Positions 34,786-43,276 are shown, numbered from the stretch's first letter. The stretch: 64,000 nt of DNA from G020353115 sp964640125 (GCA_964640125.1 CAZXGG010000001.1:114886-178885), one strand, 5' to 3'. Numbers and translations: made by a program. Notes: generated from the sequence alone by a model not told the origin.

Positions 34786-35469
34786 TTACTGGGTAACGTC
34801 CGAGACAATTTTGCCGTCTTCCATCGTAATCACACGGTGGGCTTTTTTAACAACCCGGGCATCATGAGTGGAAAAAATGAAGGTAATATTCTCCTCCCTG
34901 TTCAATTTTTCCATGATGTCCAGCAGGTTTTCGGTAGATTTGGAATCCAGATTGGCGGTCGGTTCGTCAGCGAGGATAAATTTGGGCTTAGAAGCCAATG
35001 CTCGTGCTACAGCCACGCGCTGTTGCTGACCACCGGACAGCTTGTTGGGACGGCTGTTTATTCGATCAGCCAACCCGACTGCCTGCAATAGTTCTTTTGT
35101 TCGGGCATCCCGTTCGCGTTTTGACCTTCCCTGAAGGTGCATGATGAATTCCACATTCTCTTTGGCAGTAAGTACCGGGATCAGATTGTAGGATTGAAAT
35201 ACAAAGCCGATGTGGTTCATCCTGAAATTGATCAGTTTCCTGGAACGGAGCTTCCAAATATCCACTCCGTCAACGATCACCTCCCCGGAGGTAGGACTAT
35301 CAAGGCCTCCCAGGAGATTGAGAAACGTTGTTTTGCCTGATCCTGAGGGTCCTACTATGGCGGCAAATTCTCCCTTTTCAAAATTCAGGTAAATGCCGTT
35401 AACGGCTTTCACTTCAAGCCCGGCTCCATCGTAAATCTTGGTCAGGTTCTTAATCTCAATAATACTCAT
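34786..35469 (-). CDS. ABC transporter ATP-binding protein (LolD/MacB type)
   Basis: ATPase of 227 residues energising the two FtsX-type permeases encoded upstream. It shows Walker A GPSGSGKTT (about residues 40-48), Q-loop 'GFVFQSYNLIPVLTAKENV', signature LSGGQQQRVA, Walker B 'FILADEPTANLD' and the switch His in FSTHD. These features, including the 'SYNLIP' Q-loop, are those of the LolD/MacB family, whose members drive periplasmic mechanotransmission rather than ordinary substrate translocation. It starts 27 bp after the second permease stop. It overlaps the upstream alternative start of the barrel gene. Confidence 0.95.
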   Translation of the reverse strand: MSIIEIKNLTKIYDGAGLEVKAVNGIYLNFEKGEFAAIVGPSGSGKTTFLNLLGGLDSPTSGEVIVDGVDIWKLRSRKLINFRMNHIGFVFQSYNLIPVLTAKENVEFIMHLQGRSKRERDARTKELLQAVGLADRINSRPNKLSGGQQQRVAVARALASKPKFILADEPTANLDSKSTENLLDIMEKLNREENITFIFSTHDARVVKKAHRVITMEDGKIVSDVTQ

Positions 35470-35496
35470 GTCGATCTATTTAAAAAAGTTACCGAT

Positions 35497-36714
35497 TTAT
35501 TCGATCCGTAATGCTTCTGCCGGATCATATTTTAATGCCTTGTATGCCGGATAGATGGCTGCAATAATACCGGTGAACAGCACCATGATGATCACCGTGA
35601 TCATGAGATTAACATCCATACTGGTAAAGACCCGGGGATCATACCCAAGCTGGGAATAACCCTCGGCCCAGAGCGACATATCAATGGCATGTGTTTCAAA
35701 ATATTTTGATAAGCCACTTCCTGCCAGCGTCCCCACAACCCCGCCAACCAGCGTAAGCAATACCGTTTCAAGAACAATCATGTTGAATACCCGCTGTTTG
35801 TTCATACCGATTGCCATTAACATACCCAGTTCTTTCACCCGCTCCAGGACAACCATCAACATCGTATTGATGATCCCGAATAGCAGGGCAAACAGAATGA
35901 TGATGATGAAGATGTACATGTAAAGATCCATTACTTCCGTTAAATACCCCATTTCCGGACTCAGCTCTTTCCAGTTCAGGATCTCCAAATCCCCATTCAT
36001 GGCAACAATCTGATGCTGAACCGTATCGACCAGTTCGTTGTTTTCTACCAGTATGGCAATTTCATGCCCTGCATGGTCAGGTAATTCAGCAAGACGGGCA
36101 ATATCACCACGCCTGACAAAAACGGTTGTTTCATCATAGGTTGAATTCGGTGTTTTATAAATACCAACAACCCGGAATGCTCCGCCGGCAATGTTGTTGT
36201 CCAGATCCTGAAGCGTGATGACTACCTTGGAACGAAGCTTAACTTTCAGTTTTTCGGCCAGTTTATTTCCAATCAGTACAGGATTGCTCCGGATGCCGTT
36301 AAAGTATTCACCTTCAATGATGTTCTCCTCCATATCGGTTACCCCTTTTTCATCTTCGGGATCCACACCAACAATCTTAACACCGGATGCGGTTTCAGCA
36401 GAGGATATCATGGATTGGATGACAATCCGGTTGCTGACACCTTTAACACCCGGGATATCCGCTATTTTCCGGGTCAGCTCAGCGCCCGTTGAGATGTAAT
36501 TTCCCAGTTCCATAGTGGACCTGAAATCGGGATGGTGAATCTGAATGTGCGACAGTTCATTGGAAATCACCTGTTCGATCCGCTGATTCATCATACCGGT
36601 AAAAAATGCAGTGGAGAACACACCGGCAGAAATGCCAAGGGTAATGGCTATAATTACCACGGTGCTTCTAACCTTATTGCGCCAGATGTTTCTCCAGGAT
36701 ATCGACCATATCAT
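35497..36714 (-). CDS. FtsX-like ABC transporter permease (LolC/E-MacB type)
   Basis: 405-residue permease with the four-helix FtsX layout: one N-terminal helix after 'ISWRNIWRNKVRS', a large periplasmic domain (about 45-270; MacB-PCD-like) and three C-terminal helices (from 'MYIFIIIILFALLFGIINTM'). The 'VLERVKELGMLMAIGM' coupling motif between helices is clear. It pairs with the permease encoded 39 bp upstream and the ATPase 27 bp downstream, giving a LolCDE-like asymmetric complex. It is homologous to, but not interchangeable with, LolC/E: the presence of a LolA-like protein and a barrel in the operon suggests a dedicated cargo. Confidence 0.93.
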   Translation of the reverse strand: MIWSISWRNIWRNKVRSTVVIIAITLGISAGVFSTAFFTGMMNQRIEQVISNELSHIQIHHPDFRSTMELGNYISTGAELTRKIADIPGVKGVSNRIVIQSMISSAETASGVKIVGVDPEDEKGVTDMEENIIEGEYFNGIRSNPVLIGNKLAEKLKVKLRSKVVITLQDLDNNIAGGAFRVVGIYKTPNSTYDETTVFVRRGDIARLAELPDHAGHEIAILVENNELVDTVQHQIVAMNGDLEILNWKELSPEMGYLTEVMDLYMYIFIIIILFALLFGIINTMLMVVLERVKELGMLMAIGMNKQRVFNMIVLETVLLTLVGGVVGTLAGSGLSKYFETHAIDMSLWAEGYSQLGYDPRVFTSMDVNLMITVIIMVLFTGIIAAIYPAYKALKYDPAEALRIE

Positions 36715-36753
36715 AATTACACGTTTTAACTGTTTGTTAATTGATCCATTCTG

Positions 36754-37974
36754 TTATGCCCTGAGTGCCTGATTAACCCGTAAGATACCGGCCCGGTATA
36801 CCGGGAATATGGCAATCACGGCAGTTATGATGAATATGGCAATGACCTGGTTGTAAAAGACCGAAGGCAACCATGAGAATAACAGAAGGGGCTCGATTCC
36901 CATCTGGATCATGGTTGCAGCAGCCTCTCCGGTTAATCGTATCGGATGATGAATGAACCAGGTGATAATCGGAACACTTCCTGCAAAACCAGCCAGCGTG
37001 CCAATTAAACCAATCAAAATGGTTTCGAAAAAGAGGATTACCCCAAGCTTCGTACGCTGCATACCGATGGCAACCATTACCCCCATTTCCCTTCTCCTCT
37101 CTGAAAGCATCATCAGGATGGTCCCGAAAATACCAAATCCAACCAGAATATAAAGGATGGCCTTCATAACAACTCCCCCGGCCCTGTCTGCCTCAATGAG
37201 CTGAACCACCTCGGGGTGCATCTCATTCCAGGTCATCAGACGATACGGAGAACCGATCTTTTCCTGTAGCCTTTCACGCACCCCGGGCATTGCATAATGA
37301 TCCGTAACCATGATCACGAGAGCTGTAAGAAGCGATTCGGCTGAATAGAATTCCCTGCAATTGTCTATGTCCATATAGATGAGCTCCTGGTTGATCTCGG
37401 GATTGGGGAATTCCAGAATGCCACGAATGGGGTATTTGCCTGCTGCACTCACCCCATGATAGCCCTGACCCAGTAACACAAGGGTGTCTGATACACCAAG
37501 ACCCAAACGGTTGATCAACCCGGACACTACCAGCAATCCGTCATCCCCGGGTTCCAGATAATGCCCTGAGGTAATCCATTTGCTGACTTCGGTGATACGG
37601 TCTTCTCCTTCAGGATCAACACCCATAATCATGGCTCCCTTTGTGGTCTCTTCGGATGAGGCAAGTGCAAACGATACAAACCGGGGTGCGATTTGTGTAA
37701 CCCCCTCAGTTTGTTTAACAATATTGATCAGTGAGTCCGTTTCCGGGAATGAATTGTTGATGGTCTTATCTTCCCAATAATCTTCCTGGTGGATCTGCAT
37801 GTAACCGGAATAAAACTTCACCCAGTTATCCACCATGGATGTGTATGACCCTTCCTGCATGGAAGACATCACGGTGGAAATAATGACCGCAAAAAATACG
37901 GAGGAGACAGTGATTAAGGTTCTTCGCTTGTTCCTCCATAAGTTTTTCCATGCAATCTTCAAGTTTTTCATCAC
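36754..37974 (-). CDS. FtsX-like ABC transporter permease (LolC/E-MacB type)
   Basis: 406-residue paralogue of the following permease with the same topology: 'IAWKNLWRNKRRTLITV' before helix 1, a periplasmic domain to about residue 265, then helices starting at 'AILYILVGFGIFGTILMMLSERRREMGVMVAIGM'. The two permeases have diverged strongly in the periplasmic domain, as expected of a heterodimer in which one subunit meets the carrier protein. It starts 79 bp after the LolA-like gene on the same strand. Confidence 0.93.
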   Translation of the reverse strand: MMKNLKIAWKNLWRNKRRTLITVSSVFFAVIISTVMSSMQEGSYTSMVDNWVKFYSGYMQIHQEDYWEDKTINNSFPETDSLINIVKQTEGVTQIAPRFVSFALASSEETTKGAMIMGVDPEGEDRITEVSKWITSGHYLEPGDDGLLVVSGLINRLGLGVSDTLVLLGQGYHGVSAAGKYPIRGILEFPNPEINQELIYMDIDNCREFYSAESLLTALVIMVTDHYAMPGVRERLQEKIGSPYRLMTWNEMHPEVVQLIEADRAGGVVMKAILYILVGFGIFGTILMMLSERRREMGVMVAIGMQRTKLGVILFFETILIGLIGTLAGFAGSVPIITWFIHHPIRLTGEAAATMIQMGIEPLLLFSWLPSVFYNQVIAIFIITAVIAIFPVYRAGILRVNQALRA

Positions 37975-38053
37975 AACTTTGAATGGTTTAAGTTTACATT
38001 AAGCTACTAGGGTATATACCAACTTTAATCTGTCTATACCAAATTTACAAAAG

Positions 38054-38824
38054 CTACCGGACCCGCCGCATGTTCTGAATGGAGAAAAAATCATCCTCCA
38101 TGGGGACGTTGAATGTCACATGGGTGAACTCCATCGTTGTTTTTTGCCCCTCCTTGTCAACCGGAATGATCTCAAAATAGGTGGGGATAACACGATCTCC
38201 TACGTTTTTTATTTTTGATAGGATTTCACGATTTACCAGATACCCGTCTTCATCGTAATATTCATTCTTCAGGGTGAAATACTCATCCCTGGAGATCCAG
38301 GATATAATCTTCCCCCATACAACCGGAGCATCCTCGTGTGGTTCCAATTGAATCTTATAACAGTCGTACTCTTCAATCGTTTCAGTTCCAATAAGGGTGT
38401 GGCTGTAATCTTCTACGATTGATGATTCCTTCACCAGATCATCGTTGGTCATATCCGATCCCATCCACGACTGCATCATCATCGATGGGGGGATCTTGAT
38501 CATGCGTTCGATAGAAGGAACCCAATTCCACATCTCCTTCTCACGCTTCAAAAAGACCTGACCACTCTCTTTCGCGGGTTCTGTGATATAAATCAGGGAT
38601 AAGTCAGTTCCTTTTGACCATGCTTTGAAGGAAAGGGTTCGATCCCATTTGGGGCGTATGATCTTCATGGTCATTTCCGCATAACTGGAATTTCCACGCA
38701 TCAGCTGATTCGCTCTGTCGATAATCTCCTTTGCTGTGGGATTATCCTGAGCCTGCAACAGTCCCTTGCCGGGAAGTACTGTTCCAATTAGAAATACCAG
38801 TAAAAAAAAGTTGATCTTTTTCAT
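38054..38824 (-). CDS. LolA-like outer-membrane lipoprotein-sorting family protein
   Basis: Periplasmic carrier with the LolA-like half-barrel fold. The start is placed at the ATG at 38824 (MKKINFFLLVF), one base after the TetR stop; further in-frame ATGs up to 38848 would overlap tetR. The signal peptide ends near LLQAQ. The mature protein carries 'SSYAEMTMKIIRPKWDRTLSFKAWSKG', 'FLKREKEMWNWVPSIERMIKIPPSMM' and 'SYSHTLIG'-like segments typical of the subfamily that is encoded beside MMPL or ABC permeases and DUF1302 barrels, distinct from housekeeping LolA. It probably ferries a hydrophobic molecule between the ABC complex and the barrel. Position directly after the regulator suggests tight co-expression. 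Confidence 0.88.
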   Translation of the reverse strand: MKKINFFLLVFLIGTVLPGKGLLQAQDNPTAKEIIDRANQLMRGNSSYAEMTMKIIRPKWDRTLSFKAWSKGTDLSLIYITEPAKESGQVFLKREKEMWNWVPSIERMIKIPPSMMMQSWMGSDMTNDDLVKESSIVEDYSHTLIGTETIEEYDCYKIQLEPHEDAPVVWGKIISWISRDEYFTLKNEYYDEDGYLVNREILSKIKNVGDRVIPTYFEIIPVDKEGQKTTMEFTHVTFNVPMEDDFFSIQNMRRVR

Positions 38825-38825
38825 C

Positions 38826-39407
38826 TTATTCATCTGCATAGAGTTCAATTATTTTTTGTTTAACCGATTCAAGTGGAAAACGTTCAGGGTTCATAACATA
38901 ATGAATCCCGATACCATCCAGAAGTGCAACGAATAACCTTGCCGAAGCTTTTGGATTTTCATCTCCCAGCTGTTCAAAATAGCGTTCAACCATGCCGAAA
39001 AGTGATTCGATCGTCTCCTGAAACACCTTATCGACCAGTTTCAATACAGGCGGTTGTGTCAAAATGCCAAAATATAGCTTCCAGAATTCCACGTTTTCTT
39101 TCAGAATCCGGAAGGTCTCTTCAATGAAATACTTAATCTCCTGCCTGGTAAGCATACCATCATGATCCGGATCAAAATAGGTCATGATCTCTTCAAGGCC
39201 CTTGGCAATGATGACGCGAATTAACTCTTCCTTGCTCTCAAAGTAATTGTACAAAAGCCCCTTGGAGATACCTGCTTTGTTCGCAATGTCCTTAATCGAA
39301 GTACTGTGAAAACCCTCATTAGCAAAAAGCTCAAGGGCCGTATCCATGATCAGCAGCTTTTTCCCTTCACGGATCGCTTCAAATTGTTCGGATGTGCGCG
39401 GCGACAT
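38826..39407 (-). CDS. TetR/AcrR family transcriptional regulator
   Basis: Probable repressor of the export operon it heads. Residues about 15-60 form the TetR helix-turn-helix: 'IMDTALELFANEGFHSTSIKDIANKAGISKG' followed by 'LLYNYFESKEELI'. The C-terminal ligand-binding domain (about 70-193) is not assigned to a subfamily. Two copies of a TetR-type palindrome (TGACTGAACG...) lie 15-91 bp upstream of the start, so it probably controls its own promoter and hence the five genes behind it. The inducing ligand may be the exported molecule. Length 193 is typical. Confidence 0.94.
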   Translation of the reverse strand: MSPRTSEQFEAIREGKKLLIMDTALELFANEGFHSTSIKDIANKAGISKGLLYNYFESKEELIRVIIAKGLEEIMTYFDPDHDGMLTRQEIKYFIEETFRILKENVEFWKLYFGILTQPPVLKLVDKVFQETIESLFGMVERYFEQLGDENPKASARLFVALLDGIGIHYVMNPERFPLESVKQKIIELYADE

Positions 39408-39421
39408 ATTGTTTTATTTTA

Positions 39422-39439
39422 TGACTGAACGCACAGTCA
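39422..39439. promoter_or_regulatory. TetR-type operator, copy 1
   Basis: TGACTGAACGCACAGTCA: the outer 6-bp arms TGACTG and CAGTCA are perfectly inverted. It differs at two positions from the symmetrical site TGACTGAACGTTCAGTCA, a sequence type bound by TetR regulators of fatty-acid or efflux operons. It lies 15 bp upstream of the tetR start codon, inside the expected promoter or leader. Confidence 0.8.
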
Positions 39440-39456
39440 ATATTTCTTTCTTAAAA

Positions 39457-39479
39457 AAATGGCAAACTGTGTGCCATTT
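39457..39479. repeat. Inverted repeat between the two TetR operators
   Basis: Perfect 8-bp arms AAATGGCA (39457-39464) and TGCCATTT (39472-39479) separated by 7 bp, placed exactly between the two TetR-type sites. It may be a second regulator's site. A related AAATGGCA sequence occurs in the palindrome at 39539-39557. Confidence 0.65.
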
Positions 39480-39480
39480 A

Positions 39481-39498
39481 TGACTGAACGTTTGGTCA
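39481..39498. promoter_or_regulatory. TetR-type operator, copy 2
   Basis: TGACTGAACGTTTGGTCA shares its first 10 bases with copy 1 and keeps the TGAC/GTCA outer arms; two positions differ from the symmetrical site. Its centre lies 59 bp from that of copy 1, so two dimers could bind on one face or form a loop. Confidence 0.75.
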
Positions 39499-39538
39499 AA
39501 GATAAAGCAATCGGTATTAAAATCCAAATTTTTTAATG

Positions 39539-39557
39539 AAAAAATGGCACATTTTTT
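39539..39557. repeat. AT-rich palindrome downstream of the acid phosphatase gene
   Basis: AAAAAATG and CATTTTTT are perfectly inverted around GCA. On the minus strand it lies 48 bp past the phosphatase stop and could act as a weak terminator because each arm ends in a T or A run; alternatively it belongs to the tetR control region, as it shares AAATGGCA with the inverted repeat at 39457-39479. Confidence 0.5.
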
Positions 39558-39604
39558 TAATGCTTTGATATACAATGGTTAACGATTTAATGAATTGGAA
39601 ACAT

Positions 39605-40429
39605 TTATTCTTGATGGTGATAACCTTGTAATTTTCGTTTCAACAGGGTTACCTTATCGACCGTAGTGAGGGATTGTTCCTGGTGGTTGAGGGCTTTTTC
39701 CCATGCACCATACATTGGATTGGGTAAGATAATGAAACGGCTGCCAAAATCGTCAGCATACCGGTCGACAAGAAGATGTCCATCGTGATCGGAGCGATCC
39801 TCAAAAAGTGCGGAAAAATCATTCAGATTATCCCCCATCAGTAAAATAATTTCATGGTTATCGGAGACTTTTTCCAGTCTTGCTTTTTTGCTGCTGGTGC
39901 TGTCTTTCGGTAGCAAATGGTTCTGATCTGCATAGGGGAAACCTAATGTGGCCAGATTATTGATCGTTGCTTTCATCTCTTTTACGGTCCGGTTTGAGAC
40001 ATAAAAAATCTCGATCTCTTTTTCATATAGGTATTGACAGAATTTTAGGGCTCCAGGCAGGGCATCGGCTGATGCATGCTGGGTCCATTGGTACCAGAGA
40101 TCCGGATTGTATGATTGCTCCTGAAGGATCAGTTCTGCCTGAAACGGGCTGTTATCCAGGATGGTTTCATCGATGTCAAGAATAACGGCCTTTTTCCCTT
40201 GGGATGGTTGAAGCAACCGTTGATCGACGACTGTTCTGGCCCAATTGAATGCCTGGTAACTCAGGGCTCTCATCTCTGCCGATCTCTGATACCAGAGTGT
40301 GGCCATGATGAGATGATCCTGTGGTTGCTCAGCAGGAATTTTTAGAGGGTCAGCCGGGGGATTTGATCCCATGGTTGAACAGGAAAAGACGGTTACTACA
40401 AACAGAGAGAAAATGCGTATTGTTTTCAT
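39605..40429 (-). CDS. Class C acid phosphatase / 5'-nucleotidase, lipoprotein e(P4) family
   Basis: HAD-superfamily phosphatase anchored as a lipoprotein (Cys17 in VFSCSTMG), acting outside the cytoplasm on nucleotide monophosphates; in Haemophilus e(P4) this feeds haem and NAD uptake. The nucleophile motif DxDET is Asp85 and Asp87 (AVILDIDETILDN). Motif II is in 'EIFYVSNRTVKEM', and motif IV Asp residues are in 'ILLMGDNLNDFSALF'. Length 274 fits the family. It is divergent from the ECF sigma gene with 105 bp between the starts and stands alone on its strand. Confidence 0.93.
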   Translation of the reverse strand: MKTIRIFSLFVVTVFSCSTMGSNPPADPLKIPAEQPQDHLIMATLWYQRSAEMRALSYQAFNWARTVVDQRLLQPSQGKKAVILDIDETILDNSPFQAELILQEQSYNPDLWYQWTQHASADALPGALKFCQYLYEKEIEIFYVSNRTVKEMKATINNLATLGFPYADQNHLLPKDSTSSKKARLEKVSDNHEIILLMGDNLNDFSALFEDRSDHDGHLLVDRYADDFGSRFIILPNPMYGAWEKALNHQEQSLTTVDKVTLLKRKLQGYHHQE

Positions 40430-40478
40430 CTTTTTGTTTTATCGAGGAATGGACAGAATGTCAAAGATATCATTTTTG

Positions 40479-40510
40479 TTTGCAGTGTAACTTTCATCTG
40501 TCTATATTCG
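40479..40510 (+). promoter_or_regulatory. Candidate Bacteroidota promoter of the ECF sigma operon
   Basis: A -33 element TTTG (40479-40482) is separated by 20 bp from TATATTCG (40503-40510), which matches the -7 consensus TAnnTTTG at all but one position. Spacing is within the usual 19-21 bp. It lies 25 bp before the sigma factor ATG. Confidence 0.6.
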
Positions 40511-40534
40511 TCCTAGTTTTGAGTTTGCTACTGT

Positions 40535-41020
40535 ATGACTGTAGAGGAATACAACCGGAGCGTCGATCAATTCTCTGATGGGCTTTACCGTTTTCTCCTG
40601 AATAACATTAAGGATGCGGAGAAAGCACGTGATATCATTCAGGATACCTATGAAAAGTTGTGGAGGAAGGTAGAGACGGTTTCCAGTGAAAAGGTAAAGT
40701 CCTATCTGTTTACAACGGCATACCATACGATGATTGATCTACTGCGGAAAGAGAAATGGAGTACTGATTTCAATACTGTAAACCGGGACAGCTATTCTCA
40801 TACGGACCAATATTCAGATTTGAATGAGATTTTACAGGAAGCAATAGAGCGGCTACCTGGGGATCAACGATCCGTGATCATGCTGCGGGATTACGAAGGA
40901 TATTCCTATCAGGAGATAGCAGAGATTACCGGTCTGACTGAGTCACAGGTTAAGGTTTATATATACCGTGGCAGGCTGTTTTTGAAGAACTACATTGGTA
41001 AAATTGAATCGGTCATTTAG
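40535..41020 (+). CDS. ECF-type RNA polymerase sigma factor
   Basis: Alternative sigma factor of 161 residues. Region 2 (about 10-75) includes 'DAEKARDIIQDTYEKLW' and 'VKSYLFTTAYHTMIDLLRKEK'; region 4 (about 100-155) includes 'LPGDQRSVIMLRDYEGYSYQEIAEITGLTESQVKVYIYRGR', with its helix-turn-helix. It probably directs its own operon and envelope genes and is held by the membrane anti-sigma-like protein encoded 9 bp downstream. No FecR-type anti-sigma or SusC receptor is attached, so this is not a glycan- or siderophore-uptake sigma module. Confidence 0.94.
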   Translation: MTVEEYNRSVDQFSDGLYRFLLNNIKDAEKARDIIQDTYEKLWRKVETVSSEKVKSYLFTTAYHTMIDLLRKEKWSTDFNTVNRDSYSHTDQYSDLNEILQEAIERLPGDQRSVIMLRDYEGYSYQEIAEITGLTESQVKVYIYRGRLFLKNYIGKIESVI

Positions 41021-41029
41021 TTTCAACGG

Positions 41030-42151
41030 ATGAACATCACAAGGGAAAATTACGAAATCTTTTTTCTGGATTACCTGGAGGGATCTCTTGATTCTTCCAT
41101 GATGGAAGAGATGAATGCTTTCCTTGAGAGCAATCCCGATCTTAAGGAGGAGCTGGAGGGGTTTGAACAGGTGTCTCTTCAGGCTGATCCTATCATATTC
41201 AGGGATAAAGAGCAATTGAAAAAGATCGATTCAAAACGAGACGATATAGGGGACAAGCACTTTGATCACCTCTGTATTGCAAAACTTGAAGGAGACTTGA
41301 ATAGCGCTGAGGAGAAGGCACTGGATCAATTACTGATTGACCAACCACAGCGGAAAAAAGAACTGGATCTCTTTTTCAAAACTAAACTTCAGCCGTTACC
41401 GGTGATTTTCCCGGATAAGCGATTATTGAAAAGAAAAGCACCAGCTTTCCGGCGTAAATATGCCTGGTATTCTATTTCTGCTGCAGCATCAGTCATCCTG
41501 ATGCTGTCATTTTTGCTGTTGTTGAGCCGATTCCGGAATCCGCAGGAAGAGGGCATTGCTATTATTTCACCGATGAATGAAAGCAGCGATGCCACGGTTT
41601 TAGAAGAGCCACCCATCATAGAAGAAGATATTCCAGCTTTAGTTGATCAAGTTGTTGAACGAATGGTTCCCACAGTAGAGAGTGGAATAGTGAAAACGGA
41701 TGATGTCGTTGCGATGGATATTCCTGAGACAACAATGGAACAGAAAGGTGAAAACATTACCGTAAATTATCCGGATATCGTCGCTGATCGTAGAACCAAT
41801 CTGGTACTTTTAAGCAGGCGTGAATTTGAACAGATCACTACCTCTCCATACACTACCATAGCGACCACGGAGATCATGGAGCCAGAGAATGAGGATGAAG
41901 AAGAGTATCTCACCTTACGCGAAGTAGTTGCCCGGAGACTGAGAAGTGCCGTGTCTGTGAAAGAACCTGGCGCAACCGGACAGGAAGATAAAATAACGTT
42001 CCTGGATATTGCAGATGCCAGTGTACGGGGCATTAGCCGAATTCCCGGTATTGACATGAAATTGGATCGGTATTATGATCAAGATGGTCAGTTGACCTCC
42101 TATGCCTTTACCTCTAAATCCCTCTCTTTTTCGCACGAAGTAAAAAAGTAG
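41030..42151 (+). CDS. Putative membrane-bound anti-sigma factor with duplicated N-terminal domain
   Basis: 373-residue single-pass protein that probably sequesters the preceding ECF sigma. The cytoplasmic part holds two homologous units, about residues 6-66 and 78-138: each has an aromatic start, a '[YK]LEG.L' motif, 'E.ALDQLL / MNAFLES', then 'P.IF.DK..LK'. A membrane helix follows at about 142-162 (YSISAAASVILMLSFLLLLS). The periplasmic C-terminal 210 residues are acidic, low in complexity at first and without a known domain. It lacks the Zn-binding HxxxCxxC motif. The anti-sigma role rests on position and topology. The barrel gene starts 89 bp downstream. Confidence 0.8.
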   Translation: MNITRENYEIFFLDYLEGSLDSSMMEEMNAFLESNPDLKEELEGFEQVSLQADPIIFRDKEQLKKIDSKRDDIGDKHFDHLCIAKLEGDLNSAEEKALDQLLIDQPQRKKELDLFFKTKLQPLPVIFPDKRLLKRKAPAFRRKYAWYSISAAASVILMLSFLLLLSRFRNPQEEGIAIISPMNESSDATVLEEPPIIEEDIPALVDQVVERMVPTVESGIVKTDDVVAMDIPETTMEQKGENITVNYPDIVADRRTNLVLLSRREFEQITTSPYTTIATTEIMEPENEDEEEYLTLREVVARRLRSAVSVKEPGATGQEDKITFLDIADASVRGISRIPGIDMKLDRYYDQDGQLTSYAFTSKSLSFSHEVKK

Positions 42152-42240
42152 CACTCATTGTAACATTTGAAACAGTGATACGTCCTACGGTCAAATGCAG
42201 GTTTATCCTGCAGCATGTTTAATTCACAAATTAACACACA

Positions 42241-43197
42241 ATGAAAAAATTTGCACTACTACTACTGATCCCTGCGGTTGTTTGGACTTCATTTGGACAA
42301 ACGGATACGGGAAAAGTTACTGTGAAGGAGAATGATGTGATCCTGATTGAGGGGGACATTCAAGGAACATCCATTAACGTTGGATCGGATGATATACTGA
42401 CTTACGAATCAAAGGATGATACCATTCAGGTGAAACTTGGCAGGCGAGGGATTAAAATCATGGAAACAGAGGATGGAACTTCGATTGATATCATTGATCT
42501 GGATGAGCGTGACGATGACCGTTCAGATAAGAGATGGAAACGCTTCAGGGGGCATTGGATGGGCGTGGAGCTGGGGTTGAATAATTTGCTTACCAGTGAT
42601 TATAACATGGATTATCCTGAAGAGTCCAGGTTTATGGAACTGAATACCGGGAAATCGTGGAATTTTAACATCAATTTTCTACAGTATAGCCTTGGTTTTG
42701 GTACGGACAAGGTAGGCCTGGTGACGGGACTGGGGTTGGAAATGAACAATTACCGGTTTGATCATTCCCTTTCCATCATGAAAGAGGATGGGGTCATTGT
42801 TGCCGACAGCTCCTATTTGCTTAATCCGAATGTGGGCAACGTTGAAAAATCGAAACTGCACACGGCCTATTTGACCCTGCCATTGCTTCTTGAATTTCAG
42901 ATCCCTGCGGGCAGGAATAATCACCGGATTCATTTTTCTGCAGGTGCCATCGGAGGGGTAAAACTATGGTCACCAACGAAAGTTGTATATAAAGACCAGG
43001 ATGGGAACAAAGAGAAAAATAAAGTGAAGGGGAATGATTACAATCTGTCTCCTTTGAGATACGGTGTCACGGCCCGCATTGGTTACAGGGCTTTAAATGT
43101 GTATGCAAACTTAAACCTGACGCCCCTGTTTGAAAAGAATAAGGGGCCCGAACTCTATCCTTTTTCCATCGGGTTAATTGTCCATTTTTTAAACTAA
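42241..43197 (+). CDS. PorT-family outer-membrane beta-barrel protein
   Basis: Predicted small outer-membrane barrel of 318 residues. The signal peptide ends near residue 19 (TSFGQ). Residues about 20-95 form a hydrophilic beta-rich plug-like or periplasmic region with an acidic run (DLDERDDDRSDKRWKR), followed by a barrel of about eight to ten strands ending in an aromatic-hydrophobic tail (SIGLIVHFLN). This type commonly follows ECF sigma / anti-sigma pairs in Bacteroidota and may report envelope state or simply be the regulon's target. A clear terminator lies 80 bp downstream. Function is unknown. Confidence 0.82.
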   Translation: MKKFALLLLIPAVVWTSFGQTDTGKVTVKENDVILIEGDIQGTSINVGSDDILTYESKDDTIQVKLGRRGIKIMETEDGTSIDIIDLDERDDDRSDKRWKRFRGHWMGVELGLNNLLTSDYNMDYPEESRFMELNTGKSWNFNINFLQYSLGFGTDKVGLVTGLGLEMNNYRFDHSLSIMKEDGVIVADSSYLLNPNVGNVEKSKLHTAYLTLPLLLEFQIPAGRNNHRIHFSAGAIGGVKLWSPTKVVYKDQDGNKEKNKVKGNDYNLSPLRYGVTARIGYRALNVYANLNLTPLFEKNKGPELYPFSIGLIVHFLN

Positions 43198-43276
43198 TTG
43201 GATCATCGGACATGAGAGGTAATGGGGGTCAGAAGCAGGATTAACCACAAGGCAGAATCGGTTGTTTGTTATTATT

